Shown: positions 1 to 5,650, numbered from the stretch's first letter. The stretch: 6,411 nt of DNA from Candidatus Harrisonbacteria bacterium RIFCSPLOWO2_02_FULL_45_10c (GCA_001818705.1 MHJM01000018.1:1-6411); one strand, 5' to 3'. The notes: a model not told the origin generated them from the sequence alone. Made by a program: numbers and translations.

Positions 1-182
1 GAACATTCCTTGCAAATCTTATTGGGAATCTGGCCCTGGCCGTGGCACTTGCTGCACGCCCGCACTTGGGAAAATTGGCCGAAAAAAGTCTGGCGATTCT
101 CCCGAATCTCTCCCCGGCCGTCGCACATCGAACACTTCGTAAATCCTTCCTTGGCAAAATGGCCGATGCCTTTGCAGTCGGC
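1..182 (-). pseudogene. dnaJ: Continuation of dnaJ beyond the TGA: zinc-finger region, cut by the window edge
   Basis: Reading on in the same frame after the TGA gives ADCKGIG, then CSMCDGRG, CSKCHGQG and CKEC up to the window edge. These are the remaining parts of the four CxxCxGxG zinc repeats of type I DnaJ proteins, in order and with normal spacing. Only the first cysteine of repeat 1 is missing, replaced by TGA. There is no frameshift and no other stop in the 60 codons visible. The preserved frame and motifs mean the lesion is very recent, a base-call error, or tolerated by read-through. The C-terminal client-binding domains lie outside the window. It is labelled pseudogene only because the reading frame is formally interrupted. 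Confidence 0.85.
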
Positions 183-638
183 TCATTGGATAAAATTATC
201 AAAGCTGATTTTAGTGGTCACTCCCCGAAACGCCTCTTCCAGAGTAATTTCTTTTGCCACTTCCACATCTGATCCGCGCTGATAGGTTTTCCGCCGCTTA
301 ATCCCTAGGCCTTCAAAGAAAACGTCGAAAATATCCCCGACATTGGATAAGTCCTCCAGATTAGAGGGATCAAAATCAACGTTAAAACCGCCCGGAAACC
401 CACCAAAGCCGCCGAATCCGCCGCCACCTTCAAAGGCGCTGCCAAAACGGTCGTACTGGCCGCGTTTTTCCTGATTAGAAAGTACCTGATAAGCTTCGTT
501 AATTTCCTTAAATTTCCTTTCGTCACCACCGGATTTATCCGGATGGTATTGATGCGCCAGTTTCCGGTAGGCTTTTTTTATTTCGTCTTCACTGGCGCTT
601 TTTTCCAAGCCTAAAATTTTGTAATAATCTTTTGCCAT
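183..638 (-). CDS. dnaJ: DnaJ co-chaperone, N-terminal part, ended by an in-frame TGA at the zinc finger
   Basis: Hsp40 co-chaperone that delivers unfolded clients to DnaK in the cytoplasm and stimulates its ATPase. Seen: a J domain over residues 1-66 with the HPD motif at 32-34 (YHPDKSGG), a Gly/Phe-rich linker at about 66-85, then the start of the first client-binding domain (about 118-151). The open frame stops at TGA (183-185) after SFDNFIQ, just where the first CxxCxGxG zinc motif should begin. A typical DnaJ has about 370 residues, so this 151-residue product would lack the zinc finger and most client-binding surface. The ATG lies 3 nt after the stop of the upstream membrane-protein gene, so the two are almost certainly cotranscribed from the CIRCE-controlled region. 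No Shine-Dalgarno sequence is visible. Family identity is certain. Whether the gene is nonsense-mutated, misread in sequencing, or read through cannot be settled here. Confidence 0.93.
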   Translation of the reverse strand: MAKDYYKILGLEKSASEDEIKKAYRKLAHQYHPDKSGGDERKFKEINEAYQVLSNQEKRGQYDRFGSAFEGGGGFGGFGGFPGGFNVDFDPSNLEDLSNVGDIFDVFFEGLGIKRRKTYQRGSDVEVAKEITLEEAFRGVTTKISFDNFIQ

Positions 639-641
639 AAA

Positions 642-1640
642 TTATTTCAACAGCACGATTTCCCGAGTGCGCGATTCCAGCGCTAGTTTAGAAAAACCGA
701 ATAAAAATGCCGCCTCATACAAACCATATGCCGGCAGCGCTATCGCCCAACGAAGCAACACTGCCACCCCTTTAACCGTCAGGAAAACTACTAGCGCAAA
801 ACCGACCGGAACTAAAGATTGGAATGCTTCCGGTATTTTAGCCAAAGAATTATTAATGTATCCATATAAAACGTCGGCAACGCTGTCGCTGTTCCGGAAA
901 ATAATGCCGTAATCGGCGCCCAGCACGTGAAGCTGATCTAGCACGGCACGGACTGCTTCGTTCCGAGTACTTTGAGGAATTACCACTGCCGGACCAAGCT
1001 GCTTGGCCAGTTGCTGAGCAACAATAATGTCAGCAAGCTTGCTGACCGGCATATCAAAAGAAAAGCCGCTGTTAACGAATTGGCGGACCACCGGAGTGGA
1101 CGAATCCAGCATGGCCGTAAAACTGCTTTTAGGAATCGCCGCGCCGTTAAAATCCAGCAGGCCCACATATAGCAAACTGATAAAAATTGAAATAGCGGTA
1201 AGAGTTCTGGGAATCACCAGATGTTCAATCCGGAAGAAATGAATTTTTAATTGGTTATCCAGCTCTCGGCGACCTCTTTTTGTGGCAAACCACAACCCCA
1301 AAAACAGCAGGACCCAAGCGACCAGAAAAAGAAACGAGAAATGCGCGTAAAGCGGCGCTACGGCGGCCGTGCTCTCAATTAATAACAGCAGCAAAGAGAC
1401 GCTTTCACCTTTAATGAAAAAGGTTTGGAGCAGGACCATTATTAAAAATCCGATTGCGGCAACCGCCAGCGAAATGCCTGCCGGTAAAGTTACACCTTTA
1501 AAAAAGATGCTTAAAAAATAGCCAAAAGCGCCGGCCAGTACCGTTCCTAAAACGCCGATGGCGATCACTTTATTGCGGGAGGTATCCACACCCACCGCCT
1601 CAGCCGGTGAATTACTAAATGCGGTTTCCATTATATTCAT
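642..1640 (-). CDS. Polytopic membrane protein of unknown function, heat-shock operon partner of dnaJ
   Basis: I do not recognise the family. From the ATG at 1640 the protein has 332 residues with about seven hydrophobic segments: roughly 25-47, 52-75, 82-99, 101-119, 146-163, 274-297 and 299-316. A basic loop (about 120-145, with KRGRRELD) separates segments 4 and 5, and by the positive-inside rule is probably cytoplasmic. Residues about 164-273 form one long hydrophilic domain between segments 5 and 6, probably on the outer face. No signal peptide, catalytic motif or cysteine cluster is evident. A TTG at 1655 would add five residues (MIRDI) and an ATG at 1631 would remove three; none has a Shine-Dalgarno sequence, so 1640 is chosen for its ATG and its distance from CIRCE. 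The gene lies between CIRCE and dnaJ, 3 nt from dnaJ, which ties it to heat-shock expression. A link to membrane protein quality control is inference only. Confidence 0.85.
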   Translation of the reverse strand: MNIMETAFSNSPAEAVGVDTSRNKVIAIGVLGTVLAGAFGYFLSIFFKGVTLPAGISLAVAAIGFLIMVLLQTFFIKGESVSLLLLLIESTAAVAPLYAHFSFLFLVAWVLLFLGLWFATKRGRRELDNQLKIHFFRIEHLVIPRTLTAISIFISLLYVGLLDFNGAAIPKSSFTAMLDSSTPVVRQFVNSGFSFDMPVSKLADIIVAQQLAKQLGPAVVIPQSTRNEAVRAVLDQLHVLGADYGIIFRNSDSVADVLYGYINNSLAKIPEAFQSLVPVGFALVVFLTVKGVAVLLRWAIALPAYGLYEAAFLFGFSKLALESRTREIVLLK

Positions 1641-1670
1641 AATATCACGAATCAATAGATGGTAACAAAA

Positions 1671-1697
1671 TTAGCACTCTATTGTAAAGAGTGCTAA
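1671..1697 (-). promoter_or_regulatory. CIRCE operator (HrcA repressor binding site)
   Basis: The sequence TTAGCACTC-N9-GAGTGCTAA matches the consensus CIRCE inverted repeat exactly in both arms and in the 9-nt spacer. CIRCE is bound by HrcA, the heat-labile repressor of groE, dnaK and dnaJ operons in many bacteria. Here it precedes the membrane protein-dnaJ operon, ending 30 nt before the ATG at 1640 and 15 nt before the alternative TTG. The palindrome extends further: positions 1664-1680 and 1688-1704 are perfect 17-bp arms around a 7-nt loop. On the minus strand the spacer contains TACAAT, which could serve as a -10 box, but no good -35 sits at the right distance, so I do not annotate a promoter. 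The rest of the 1641-1765 gap shows no terminator for rarA. Confidence 0.96.
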
Positions 1698-1765
1698 TTT
1701 TGTTTTTCCGGCAGCCTCTAACTGCAACTGTTCCATTATTTATATTTTACCATTTTGCAATCCTG

Positions 1766-2974
1766 TCATTCTAATTTAGCATCTTTCCGGATATCCCAAT
1801 CTTTCAGTTCCTCCGGAAGAAATCCTTTCTCGTGCCGAAAACCGGCTTGCCAATGATAACCTTTTCCGTAGCCGAGTTCCCCCATCAGGTCGGTCGTGGC
1901 ATTCCGGATATGCAGCGGCACCAGCGCGTCTGGCGTCTCTTCGGCTTTTTTAAGCGCTGAAGACATTCGGTCGGCCACTTCCCGGGACTTCGGAGCACGG
2001 ACCAGATACAGCGCGGCGTGAAAAAGCGCGTACTGGCATTCCGGCATGCCGACATTTTTCGTATCTTCCAGCGCCGTTTCCGCAAGCATCAGCGCCTGAT
2101 TGTCGGCCAGGCCAATATCTTCAGACGCAAAAATCGCCATTCGGCGCGCGATAAACAGCGGGTCCTCACCGCCCTGCAAAAACCGTGCTAAATAATAAAG
2201 CGCCGCGCTGGCATCGCTGCCGCGGAGAGATTTTATAAAAGCACTCGCCAAATTATAATGACTCTCGCCTTTTCTATCGTGCCGGGCAACTTTCCGCCCC
2301 AGAGCGGTTTCCAAATCTTTCGGAGTAATCATTCCGCCGTCGGAAAAAAGCATCGCCACTTCCAGCGTACTCAATGCCACCCGCGCATCCCCGCCGGCGA
2401 CCCGTACTAAAAAATCCAACGCCTCGGGCGCAAGTAAATCCGTCTTCCGGCCGTCTTTTTTAAGAGCGCCAAGAACAATAGCACGCAACGCCTCGGCGGA
2501 AAGCGGCTTCAGAACTACCACGCGGCTGCGGCTCAAAAGCGGCGAAATGACCGAGAAACTCGGATTTTCGGTAGTAGCGCCAACCAAGGTAATCGTGCCT
2601 TTTTCCACGTGCGGCAGCAGCGAGTCCTGCTGAGCTTTATTAAATCGATGGATTTCGTCAATAAAAACAATTGTCGGTCGGCCGAGGCGCTTGTTCAGCT
2701 CGGCCAGTTCAATTACTCGGCGCACGTCCGCCACGCCGGACATTACCGCCGACATTTCCGTAAATTCCGCCTTCAGTTCGTGCGCAAAGACGCGGGCAAG
2801 AGTTGTTTTTCCGCTTCCCGGCGGTCCCCAAAAAATCAGACTCACCGGAGAGTTCGTGCGCACCATTTCGGCAAGCAGCTTCCCTTTTCCGGTCAGTTCC
2901 TCCTGCCCGACCACTTCCGCTAGCCGCTCCGGCCGCACCCGTTCCGCTAACGGCTTGTTAGTTTCTTTAAACAT
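1766..2974 (-). CDS. rarA: RarA/MgsA-type AAA+ ATPase, replication-associated recombination protein A
   Basis: Clamp-loader-like AAA+ ATPase of the RarA/MgsA/WRNIP1 family, which acts at stalled replication forks and single-strand/double-strand DNA junctions. Seen: Walker A GPPGSGKT at 50-57, Walker B with FIDEIH (D106, E107), sensor 1 GATTEN at 132-137, a probable arginine finger in SRSR (about 149-151), and a sensor 2 segment GGDARVAL at 194-201. The RarA-specific C-terminal tetramerisation region follows, including FIARRMAIFASEDIGLAD (about 274-291). At 402 residues it is a little shorter than the E. coli protein (about 447) but has all core elements, so it looks complete. Start: ATG at 2974, the first codon before the conserved ERVRPERLAEVVGQEEL segment. 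No Shine-Dalgarno sequence is visible. It stops with TGA, evidence that TGA is a real stop here. It lies 42 nt after the ArsR-type gene and is probably cotranscribed with it. Confidence 0.97.
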   Translation of the reverse strand: MFKETNKPLAERVRPERLAEVVGQEELTGKGKLLAEMVRTNSPVSLIFWGPPGSGKTTLARVFAHELKAEFTEMSAVMSGVADVRRVIELAELNKRLGRPTIVFIDEIHRFNKAQQDSLLPHVEKGTITLVGATTENPSFSVISPLLSRSRVVVLKPLSAEALRAIVLGALKKDGRKTDLLAPEALDFLVRVAGGDARVALSTLEVAMLFSDGGMITPKDLETALGRKVARHDRKGESHYNLASAFIKSLRGSDASAALYYLARFLQGGEDPLFIARRMAIFASEDIGLADNQALMLAETALEDTKNVGMPECQYALFHAALYLVRAPKSREVADRMSSALKKAEETPDALVPLHIRNATTDLMGELGYGKGYHWQAGFRHEKGFLPEELKDWDIRKDAKLE

Positions 2975-2993
2975 ATTTATATAATCATTCCAC

Positions 2994-3007
2994 CATTCGC
3001 GCGAATG
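2994..3007. repeat. Palindrome CATTCG-CG-CGAATG between arsR-type gene and rarA
   Basis: A perfect 14-bp palindrome in the 42-nt gap upstream of rarA. A second, overlapping inverted repeat pairs AATCATTC (2983-2990) with GAATGATT (3003-3010). It shares the core ATTCG-N2-CGAAT, and the flank ACC on its left, with the longer palindrome at the arsR promoter. It may be an operator of the neighbouring regulator or part of a dispersed palindromic repeat. No T-tract follows, so it is not a normal intrinsic terminator. Confidence 0.6.
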
Positions 3008-3016
3008 ATTCCTTAA

Positions 3017-3277
3017 TTACAGCAAAGAAATAGTGTGCTTGGCAGCTGGTTTTTGATCCGCCGCCAGCCGATAGAACATCAGCGAACTCTGCTGATTTTT
3101 TTCAACGATATCCGCGGCGCTCAACACGCCCAGATGCTTTGAAGTCGCCTTAAACGAAATATCAATCTTGGCGGCAATATCGCCAACCGATGCCGGCTGA
3201 TGCTCTTTTAAATATTTGATAATCGCCAGCCGGCGTTTATTTGCCAAAGCTTTTAAGGTCCGTTCCAAATTTTTCAT
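3017..3277 (-). CDS. ArsR-family winged-helix transcriptional regulator
   Basis: Small DNA-binding repressor of the ArsR/SmtB type, 86 residues, essentially a bare winged helix. Seen: an N-terminal helix with LKALANKRRLAIIKYL (about 8-23), typical of ArsR proteins; the HTH at about 31-52 with recognition-helix residues FKATSKHLGVL; and a wing at about 57-71 ending MFYRLA. There is no cysteine anywhere, so the classical ELCVCDL metal site is absent and it is not a thiolate metal sensor of the usual type. Its signal is unknown. The ATG at 3277 follows a perfect TATAAT by 7 nt, giving a leaderless or nearly leaderless transcript, and a 28-bp palindrome overlaps the -35 region, which suggests autoregulation. 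rarA follows 42 nt downstream on the same strand, so it may share this control. Family call is firm; target and ligand are inference. Confidence 0.9.
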   Translation of the reverse strand: MKNLERTLKALANKRRLAIIKYLKEHQPASVGDIAAKIDISFKATSKHLGVLSAADIVEKNQQSSLMFYRLAADQKPAAKHTISLL

Positions 3278-3284
3278 GTTTTTT

Positions 3285-3313
3285 ATTATACCGCACTTTG
3301 CCCTATTCTACCA
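3285..3313 (-). promoter_or_regulatory. Promoter of the ArsR-type gene, leaderless spacing
   Basis: On the minus strand a perfect -10 box TATAAT (3290-3285) lies 7 nt before the ATG at 3277, so transcription should start at or next to the start codon. At a 17-nt spacing the -35 position holds TGGTAG (3313-3308), a poor match to TTGACA, and falls inside the palindrome 3305-3332. A weak -35 covered by an operator fits a repressed, autoregulated promoter. Confidence 0.65.
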
Positions 3314-3332
3314 TTCGCTCGAATGGTAGAAT
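3305..3332. promoter_or_regulatory. 28-bp perfect palindrome overlapping the arsR -35 region, candidate operator
   Basis: Two perfect 13-bp arms, ATTCTACCATTCG and CGAATGGTAGAAT, surround a 2-nt centre (CT). The site covers the expected -35 of the ArsR-type gene's promoter, the usual place for a repressor operator. Its inner core ATTCG-N2-CGAAT recurs at 2995-3006 and 4323-4334. Binding by the encoded ArsR-type protein is inference from position and symmetry; a structural role in RNA is less likely because it lies upstream of the predicted transcription start. Confidence 0.7.
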
Positions 3333-3472
3333 GATAGAAATAAGAGCGCGCAGGCTTACCGGCAGGCAGGAATTAGAGAAGGTAAAAAGGTTAAAAAGAT
3401 TATCTATCCCCTATTTCGTCCGCGTCAACAAATTTTGGGGGTAAAATTTTTAGGAAATGGAATTTTATTTTT

Positions 3473-4255
3473 CTAATTTTTTAAATAGTGTTCAAGGGTA
3501 TGAATCCAATCTTCGTCTTGGCTACCATCTTCTATTTTTCTATCCAGCATCCACTGAAGATAGTCTCGGTCAGTTTTAACCACCTCTTCAATCTTCTTAT
3601 CTTTATATTTCCCAAAATTAAATAATTTAAATAATGACGGCCTACTGGAAACATCAAGCATCTCCGCAATCGCCTTTTCTTCCCGCTCAGCTTCTGAGCG
3701 AGGCTCGCTCTCATCAGGGGCGGCAGTTAATCCGTCTTTGGTCATTTTAGATAATAATCTCTCAAAAAGAGCCCAGAGCACTTTTACGTCTCCTTCCGCA
3801 TCATGCGCATAAGCATCTTCTACATTCAAATCTAAATAATAACGCAAATACGAAAGATTATATTCGGGAATCTTATTTTCCGGATCTAAATGCCTGGCGA
3901 CCCGGAAAGTGCAGATGCGCCGAGGAATAGACATTCCTTCGGCTTCCAATATTGCGCAGTCAAATTTAGCGTTATGCGCTACCAATATTCCATCGGCAAG
4001 CAGCGCCTCAAGATCTTTCTTCATGGCGCTGTCTTTAAACGCTTCCTTATCCTCAAGCATTTTATTGGTGATATTAGTGATGCTCATCGCTTTTATAGAC
4101 ACCGGAACCGGCGGCTTAAAATAGCCCTTAAAAATTCCATCGGAGGTTTTATAACAAACTTGGCAGAGGCGATCCTTTGCCATGTCGTTGCCAGTAGTTT
4201 CGGTGTCTAGGAAAATAAGCCGAGGGGCCCGAGTATTTTCGAGGGATTGATTCAT
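3473..4255 (-). CDS. DEDDh 3'-5' exonuclease with ExoX-like C-terminal domain
   Basis: Exonuclease of the DnaQ/RNase T superfamily, removing nucleotides from 3' ends with two metal ions. Seen: Exo I motif LDTETTG with D17 and E19; Exo II around HNAKFDCA with D99; Exo III AHDAEGDV with H151 and D156. All five DEDDh residues are present. A charged linker (about 171-207) leads to FNFGKYKDKKIEEV and DYLQWMLDRKI (about 212-241), the small FGKYKGK/YLxW module found at the C-terminus of exonuclease X-like proteins (DUF3820-like). Length 260 residues, apparently complete, stop TAG. It is not fused to a polymerase, so a repair or end-trimming role is more likely than replicative proofreading. Its own good promoter lies just upstream, and the neighbouring right-hand genes are also nucleases. 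The exact substrate (ssDNA, dsDNA ends or RNA) cannot be read from sequence. Confidence 0.9.
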   Translation of the reverse strand: MNQSLENTRAPRLIFLDTETTGNDMAKDRLCQVCYKTSDGIFKGYFKPPVPVSIKAMSITNITNKMLEDKEAFKDSAMKKDLEALLADGILVAHNAKFDCAILEAEGMSIPRRICTFRVARHLDPENKIPEYNLSYLRYYLDLNVEDAYAHDAEGDVKVLWALFERLLSKMTKDGLTAAPDESEPRSEAEREEKAIAEMLDVSSRPSLFKLFNFGKYKDKKIEEVVKTDRDYLQWMLDRKIEDGSQDEDWIHTLEHYLKN

Positions 4256-4262
4256 TATATTA

Positions 4263-4279
4263 ATGTGAATATATCACAT
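4263..4279. promoter_or_regulatory. Operator-like palindrome ATGTGA-N5-TCACAT between promoter and exonuclease start
   Basis: Perfect 6-bp arms surround ATATA, lying immediately downstream of the predicted -10 box and ending 8 nt before the exonuclease ATG at 4255. That position, over the transcription start, is typical of repressor sites. The arms look like CRP/FNR half-sites (TGTGA/TCACA), but the spacer is 5 nt rather than CRP's 6, and no such regulator is encoded in this window, so the binding protein is unknown. Confidence 0.5.
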
Positions 4280-4308
4280 ATTATAGATACTTTCAGAAAG
4301 TGGGCCAA
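4280..4308 (-). promoter_or_regulatory. Sigma-70-type promoter of the exonuclease gene
   Basis: On the minus strand, TTGGCC (4308-4303, four of six matches to TTGACA) is separated by exactly 17 nt from a perfect TATAAT (4285-4280). The predicted start lies within the palindrome at 4263-4279, leaving a leader of roughly 15-20 nt before the ATG at 4255. No Shine-Dalgarno sequence is present in that leader. Confidence 0.7.
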
Positions 4309-4322
4309 AACCTTATTCGCCT

Positions 4323-4334
4323 ATTCGCGCGAAT
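4323..4334. repeat. Third copy of the ATTCG-CG-CGAAT palindrome
   Basis: A 12-bp perfect palindrome in the gap between the end of the DUF2779 remnant (4368) and the exonuclease promoter. It has the same core as the sites at 2995-3006 and within 3305-3332, though the outer flanks differ. It is too far upstream of the -35 to block the promoter directly, and no T-tract follows it on the minus strand. Confidence 0.5.
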
Positions 4335-4367
4335 TAGAGATATAAAAATGAGTGGTCGAGAAATATC

Positions 4368-4538
4368 TTATTTCGATGCTTTCTGTAATTCCTCCAAAAT
4401 CCGCACCATGGCAAATGCGTCCAACTTGCAGTATTCTAGCATATCTTTTTTCAACTTAACTTTTTCTGTTGGCGAAAGGCCATTGCCAATTAATTTAATC
4501 CAACTAGAAGCGGCGGTTCGGCTTACTATTTGGAGATT
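4368..4538 (-). pseudogene. Displaced C-terminal fragment of the DUF2779 nuclease gene
   Basis: In a different minus-strand frame from the main open frame, this stretch encodes TAASSWIKLIGNGLS, then EYCKLDAFAMVRILEELQ, ending in TAA at 4368-4370. The segment YCxLDxxAM followed by ILEEL is the characteristic C-terminus of DUF2779 proteins, and carries the last catalytic aspartate of their DEDD-type nuclease domain. It has no start of its own and directly overlaps the end of the 4504-5532 frame. Together the two pieces show that the gene once continued through a complete domain. About 115-130 residues expected between them (estimated from the family's general layout, from memory) are absent. 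Confidence 0.8.
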
Positions 4539-5532
4539 CTAAAACAAAAAGTGAATATTGAAATGGTATCTGCTGGTACGGGGAAAATCCGTCAAACATC
4601 GGGATAGCGGACGGAAAAGTTTCGTAATCAATAAAATGAACCGGGTAAACCAGCTGTTCCAATTCTTCGGTTATCTTTCCCTTATTTATAATAACTGTGT
4701 CGGAAACGTGCGCGCTGATCTGATTCCGCTGGGCATCGGATAATTCCATATCTTCCGGAACCTGATGCATATGAAAACTGCCGATATCCACTAACGCCGC
4801 CAGTTTTTTCTTACTTAAGCCGATTCGCGTGATATCGTGAACGCTATATTCAGGAACATGCGGGTTGGAATGATTAAAGGTGGAGCAATGATTGGATCTC
4901 CCCTTGTAAACACAGCAGCAGGAGCCGATCGGCTCGGTTTCTTGAGAAAGATACGCTAACGCCTTATCCATCTCAAGAGCGACTTCCTCGCAAAGATCGT
5001 TAATCTCTTTTGTAACATCATCGCTTTTAAAAAGCCGGAAGATATCCAGTTTGCCGGAACGAACATAATCTGAATCAAGGTGCATTAAATTAATCATGCC
5101 AACTTTCACACCGCATTTTCTCAATAAATTTACCTGAAACGCCAAATCGTAAAAATGCCGCTTTCTGTCAATTTCATTAGAAGCTTTAATTTCATAAATA
5201 TCGTAACTGCCGGTTTCTGGATTGAATTTTAGCACATCCACAGCGGCTAAAAAATTATCTTTTAGAAAAACCGGCTGGAATAATACCGGTTGTTTTTTAG
5301 CAATATATTCTTTGGTCAATTTTTGCGCCGCTTCGTCCCGGCTATCAATCAACACGCCATCCGGAAAAGTTTGGCGCGCCACTAACTCTACCTCATTTCC
5401 AGTTCCAATCAGATGTTTTTCAAAATCAGAAAGCTCTGACTGAAAATAAATATCCGGCTTATGGATTTTATACCAGACATTCTTCGGACACTCCCGAAAA
5501 AGAATATAATCGGTTTTGGACAAGGTAATCAT
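4504..5532 (-). CDS. Cas4-like/DUF2779 double-nuclease protein, truncated
   Basis: N-terminal 342 residues of a two-domain protein. The first domain is Cas4/RecB-like PD-(D/E)XK: LSKTDYILFRECPKNVWYK at the start, AAVDVLKF with D99, IYEIKAS with E114 and K116, Q133, and an iron-sulfur-type cysteine set, C15 plus C205-207 and C216. The second is DUF2779, a DEDD-type exonuclease-like domain: HFIDYETF (D302, E304) then GFSPYQQIPFQYSLFVLESP. The frame then ends out of register at TAG after KPNRRF, whereas full-length family members run on for over 150 residues. The expected C-terminus survives in another frame at 4368-4538. The exonuclease half is therefore dead as read; the Cas4-like half could still fold. 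Start: ATG at 5532, matching the family's N-terminus. It is divergent from the plus-strand HTH-nuclease gene. No CRISPR array is nearby, so a Cas role is not implied. Confidence 0.85.
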   Translation of the reverse strand: MITLSKTDYILFRECPKNVWYKIHKPDIYFQSELSDFEKHLIGTGNEVELVARQTFPDGVLIDSRDEAAQKLTKEYIAKKQPVLFQPVFLKDNFLAAVDVLKFNPETGSYDIYEIKASNEIDRKRHFYDLAFQVNLLRKCGVKVGMINLMHLDSDYVRSGKLDIFRLFKSDDVTKEINDLCEEVALEMDKALAYLSQETEPIGSCCCVYKGRSNHCSTFNHSNPHVPEYSVHDITRIGLSKKKLAALVDIGSFHMHQVPEDMELSDAQRNQISAHVSDTVIINKGKITEELEQLVYPVHFIDYETFPSAIPMFDGFSPYQQIPFQYSLFVLESPNSKPNRRF

Positions 5533-5548
5533 TTTCTAAAATTTAAAA

Positions 5549-5563
5549 TCGGCATCGAGCCGA
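5549..5563. repeat. Short inverted repeat TCGGC-N5-GCCGA in the divergent promoter region
   Basis: Five-base GC-rich arms stand out in an AT-rich gap, 17 nt upstream of the DUF2779 ATG and just downstream (minus strand) of a TATAAG/TATATA-like -10 candidate. It could be an operator or a small 5' hairpin. The arms are short, so chance is a real possibility. Confidence 0.35.
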
Positions 5564-5571
5564 CCTTATAT

Positions 5572-5598
5572 AAAATAGCAGAAATTTCGAAAATAGCA
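5572..5598. repeat. Direct repeat of AAAATAGCA with 18-bp period
   Basis: The 9-mer AAAATAGCA occurs at 5572-5580 and 5590-5598, with the palindrome GAAATTTC (5581-5588) between them. It lies in the gap between the divergent nuclease genes, upstream of both candidate promoters. Spaced direct repeats of this kind can be protein-binding sites; no regulator can be named. Confidence 0.4.
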
Positions 5599-5620
5599 AA
5601 TAAATAGGGTGCATGAACCG

Positions 5621-5650
5621 TTGTACTACATATCATAAACACTCTATAAT
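5621..5650 (+). promoter_or_regulatory. Promoter of the HTH-nuclease gene
   Basis: A perfect TATAAT at 5645-5650 follows TTGTAC (5621-5626, TTG matching) by 18 nt. The predicted transcription start is about 7 nt before the ATG at 5664, giving a near-leaderless message. This position rules out the upstream in-frame ATG at 5613, which would lie ahead of the promoter. Confidence 0.65.

Noticed and set aside
183..185. TGA read as glycine or another amino acid under an alternative genetic code
   Set aside because: rarA ends with TGA, and no other conserved gene frame in the window contains an internal TGA; a recoded genome would show many.
3350..3372. GCAGGC/GGCAGGCAGG stretch considered as a dispersed repeat or small RNA
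   Set aside because: Only a short direct repeat with no stable symmetric fold and no second copy in the window.
3241..3444. Plus-strand open frame of 67 codons over the arsR 5' end and the following gap
   Set aside because: It is antisense to the ArsR-type gene and then crosses the operator palindrome; the product has no recognisable domain and no promoter.
3430..3449. Inverted repeat AAATTTT-GGGGGT-AAAATTT downstream of the exonuclease stop, considered as a terminator
   Set aside because: The 7-bp stem is entirely A-T and no T-tract follows on the minus strand, so it would be too weak for an intrinsic terminator.
4300..4542. Plus-strand open frame of 80 codons
   Set aside because: It is antisense to the DUF2779 C-terminal remnant, whose minus-strand reading gives clear family motifs.
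4504..5532. CRISPR-associated Cas4
   Set aside because: The Cas4-like fold is joined to DUF2779 and there are no repeats, spacers or cas1/cas2 in the window.
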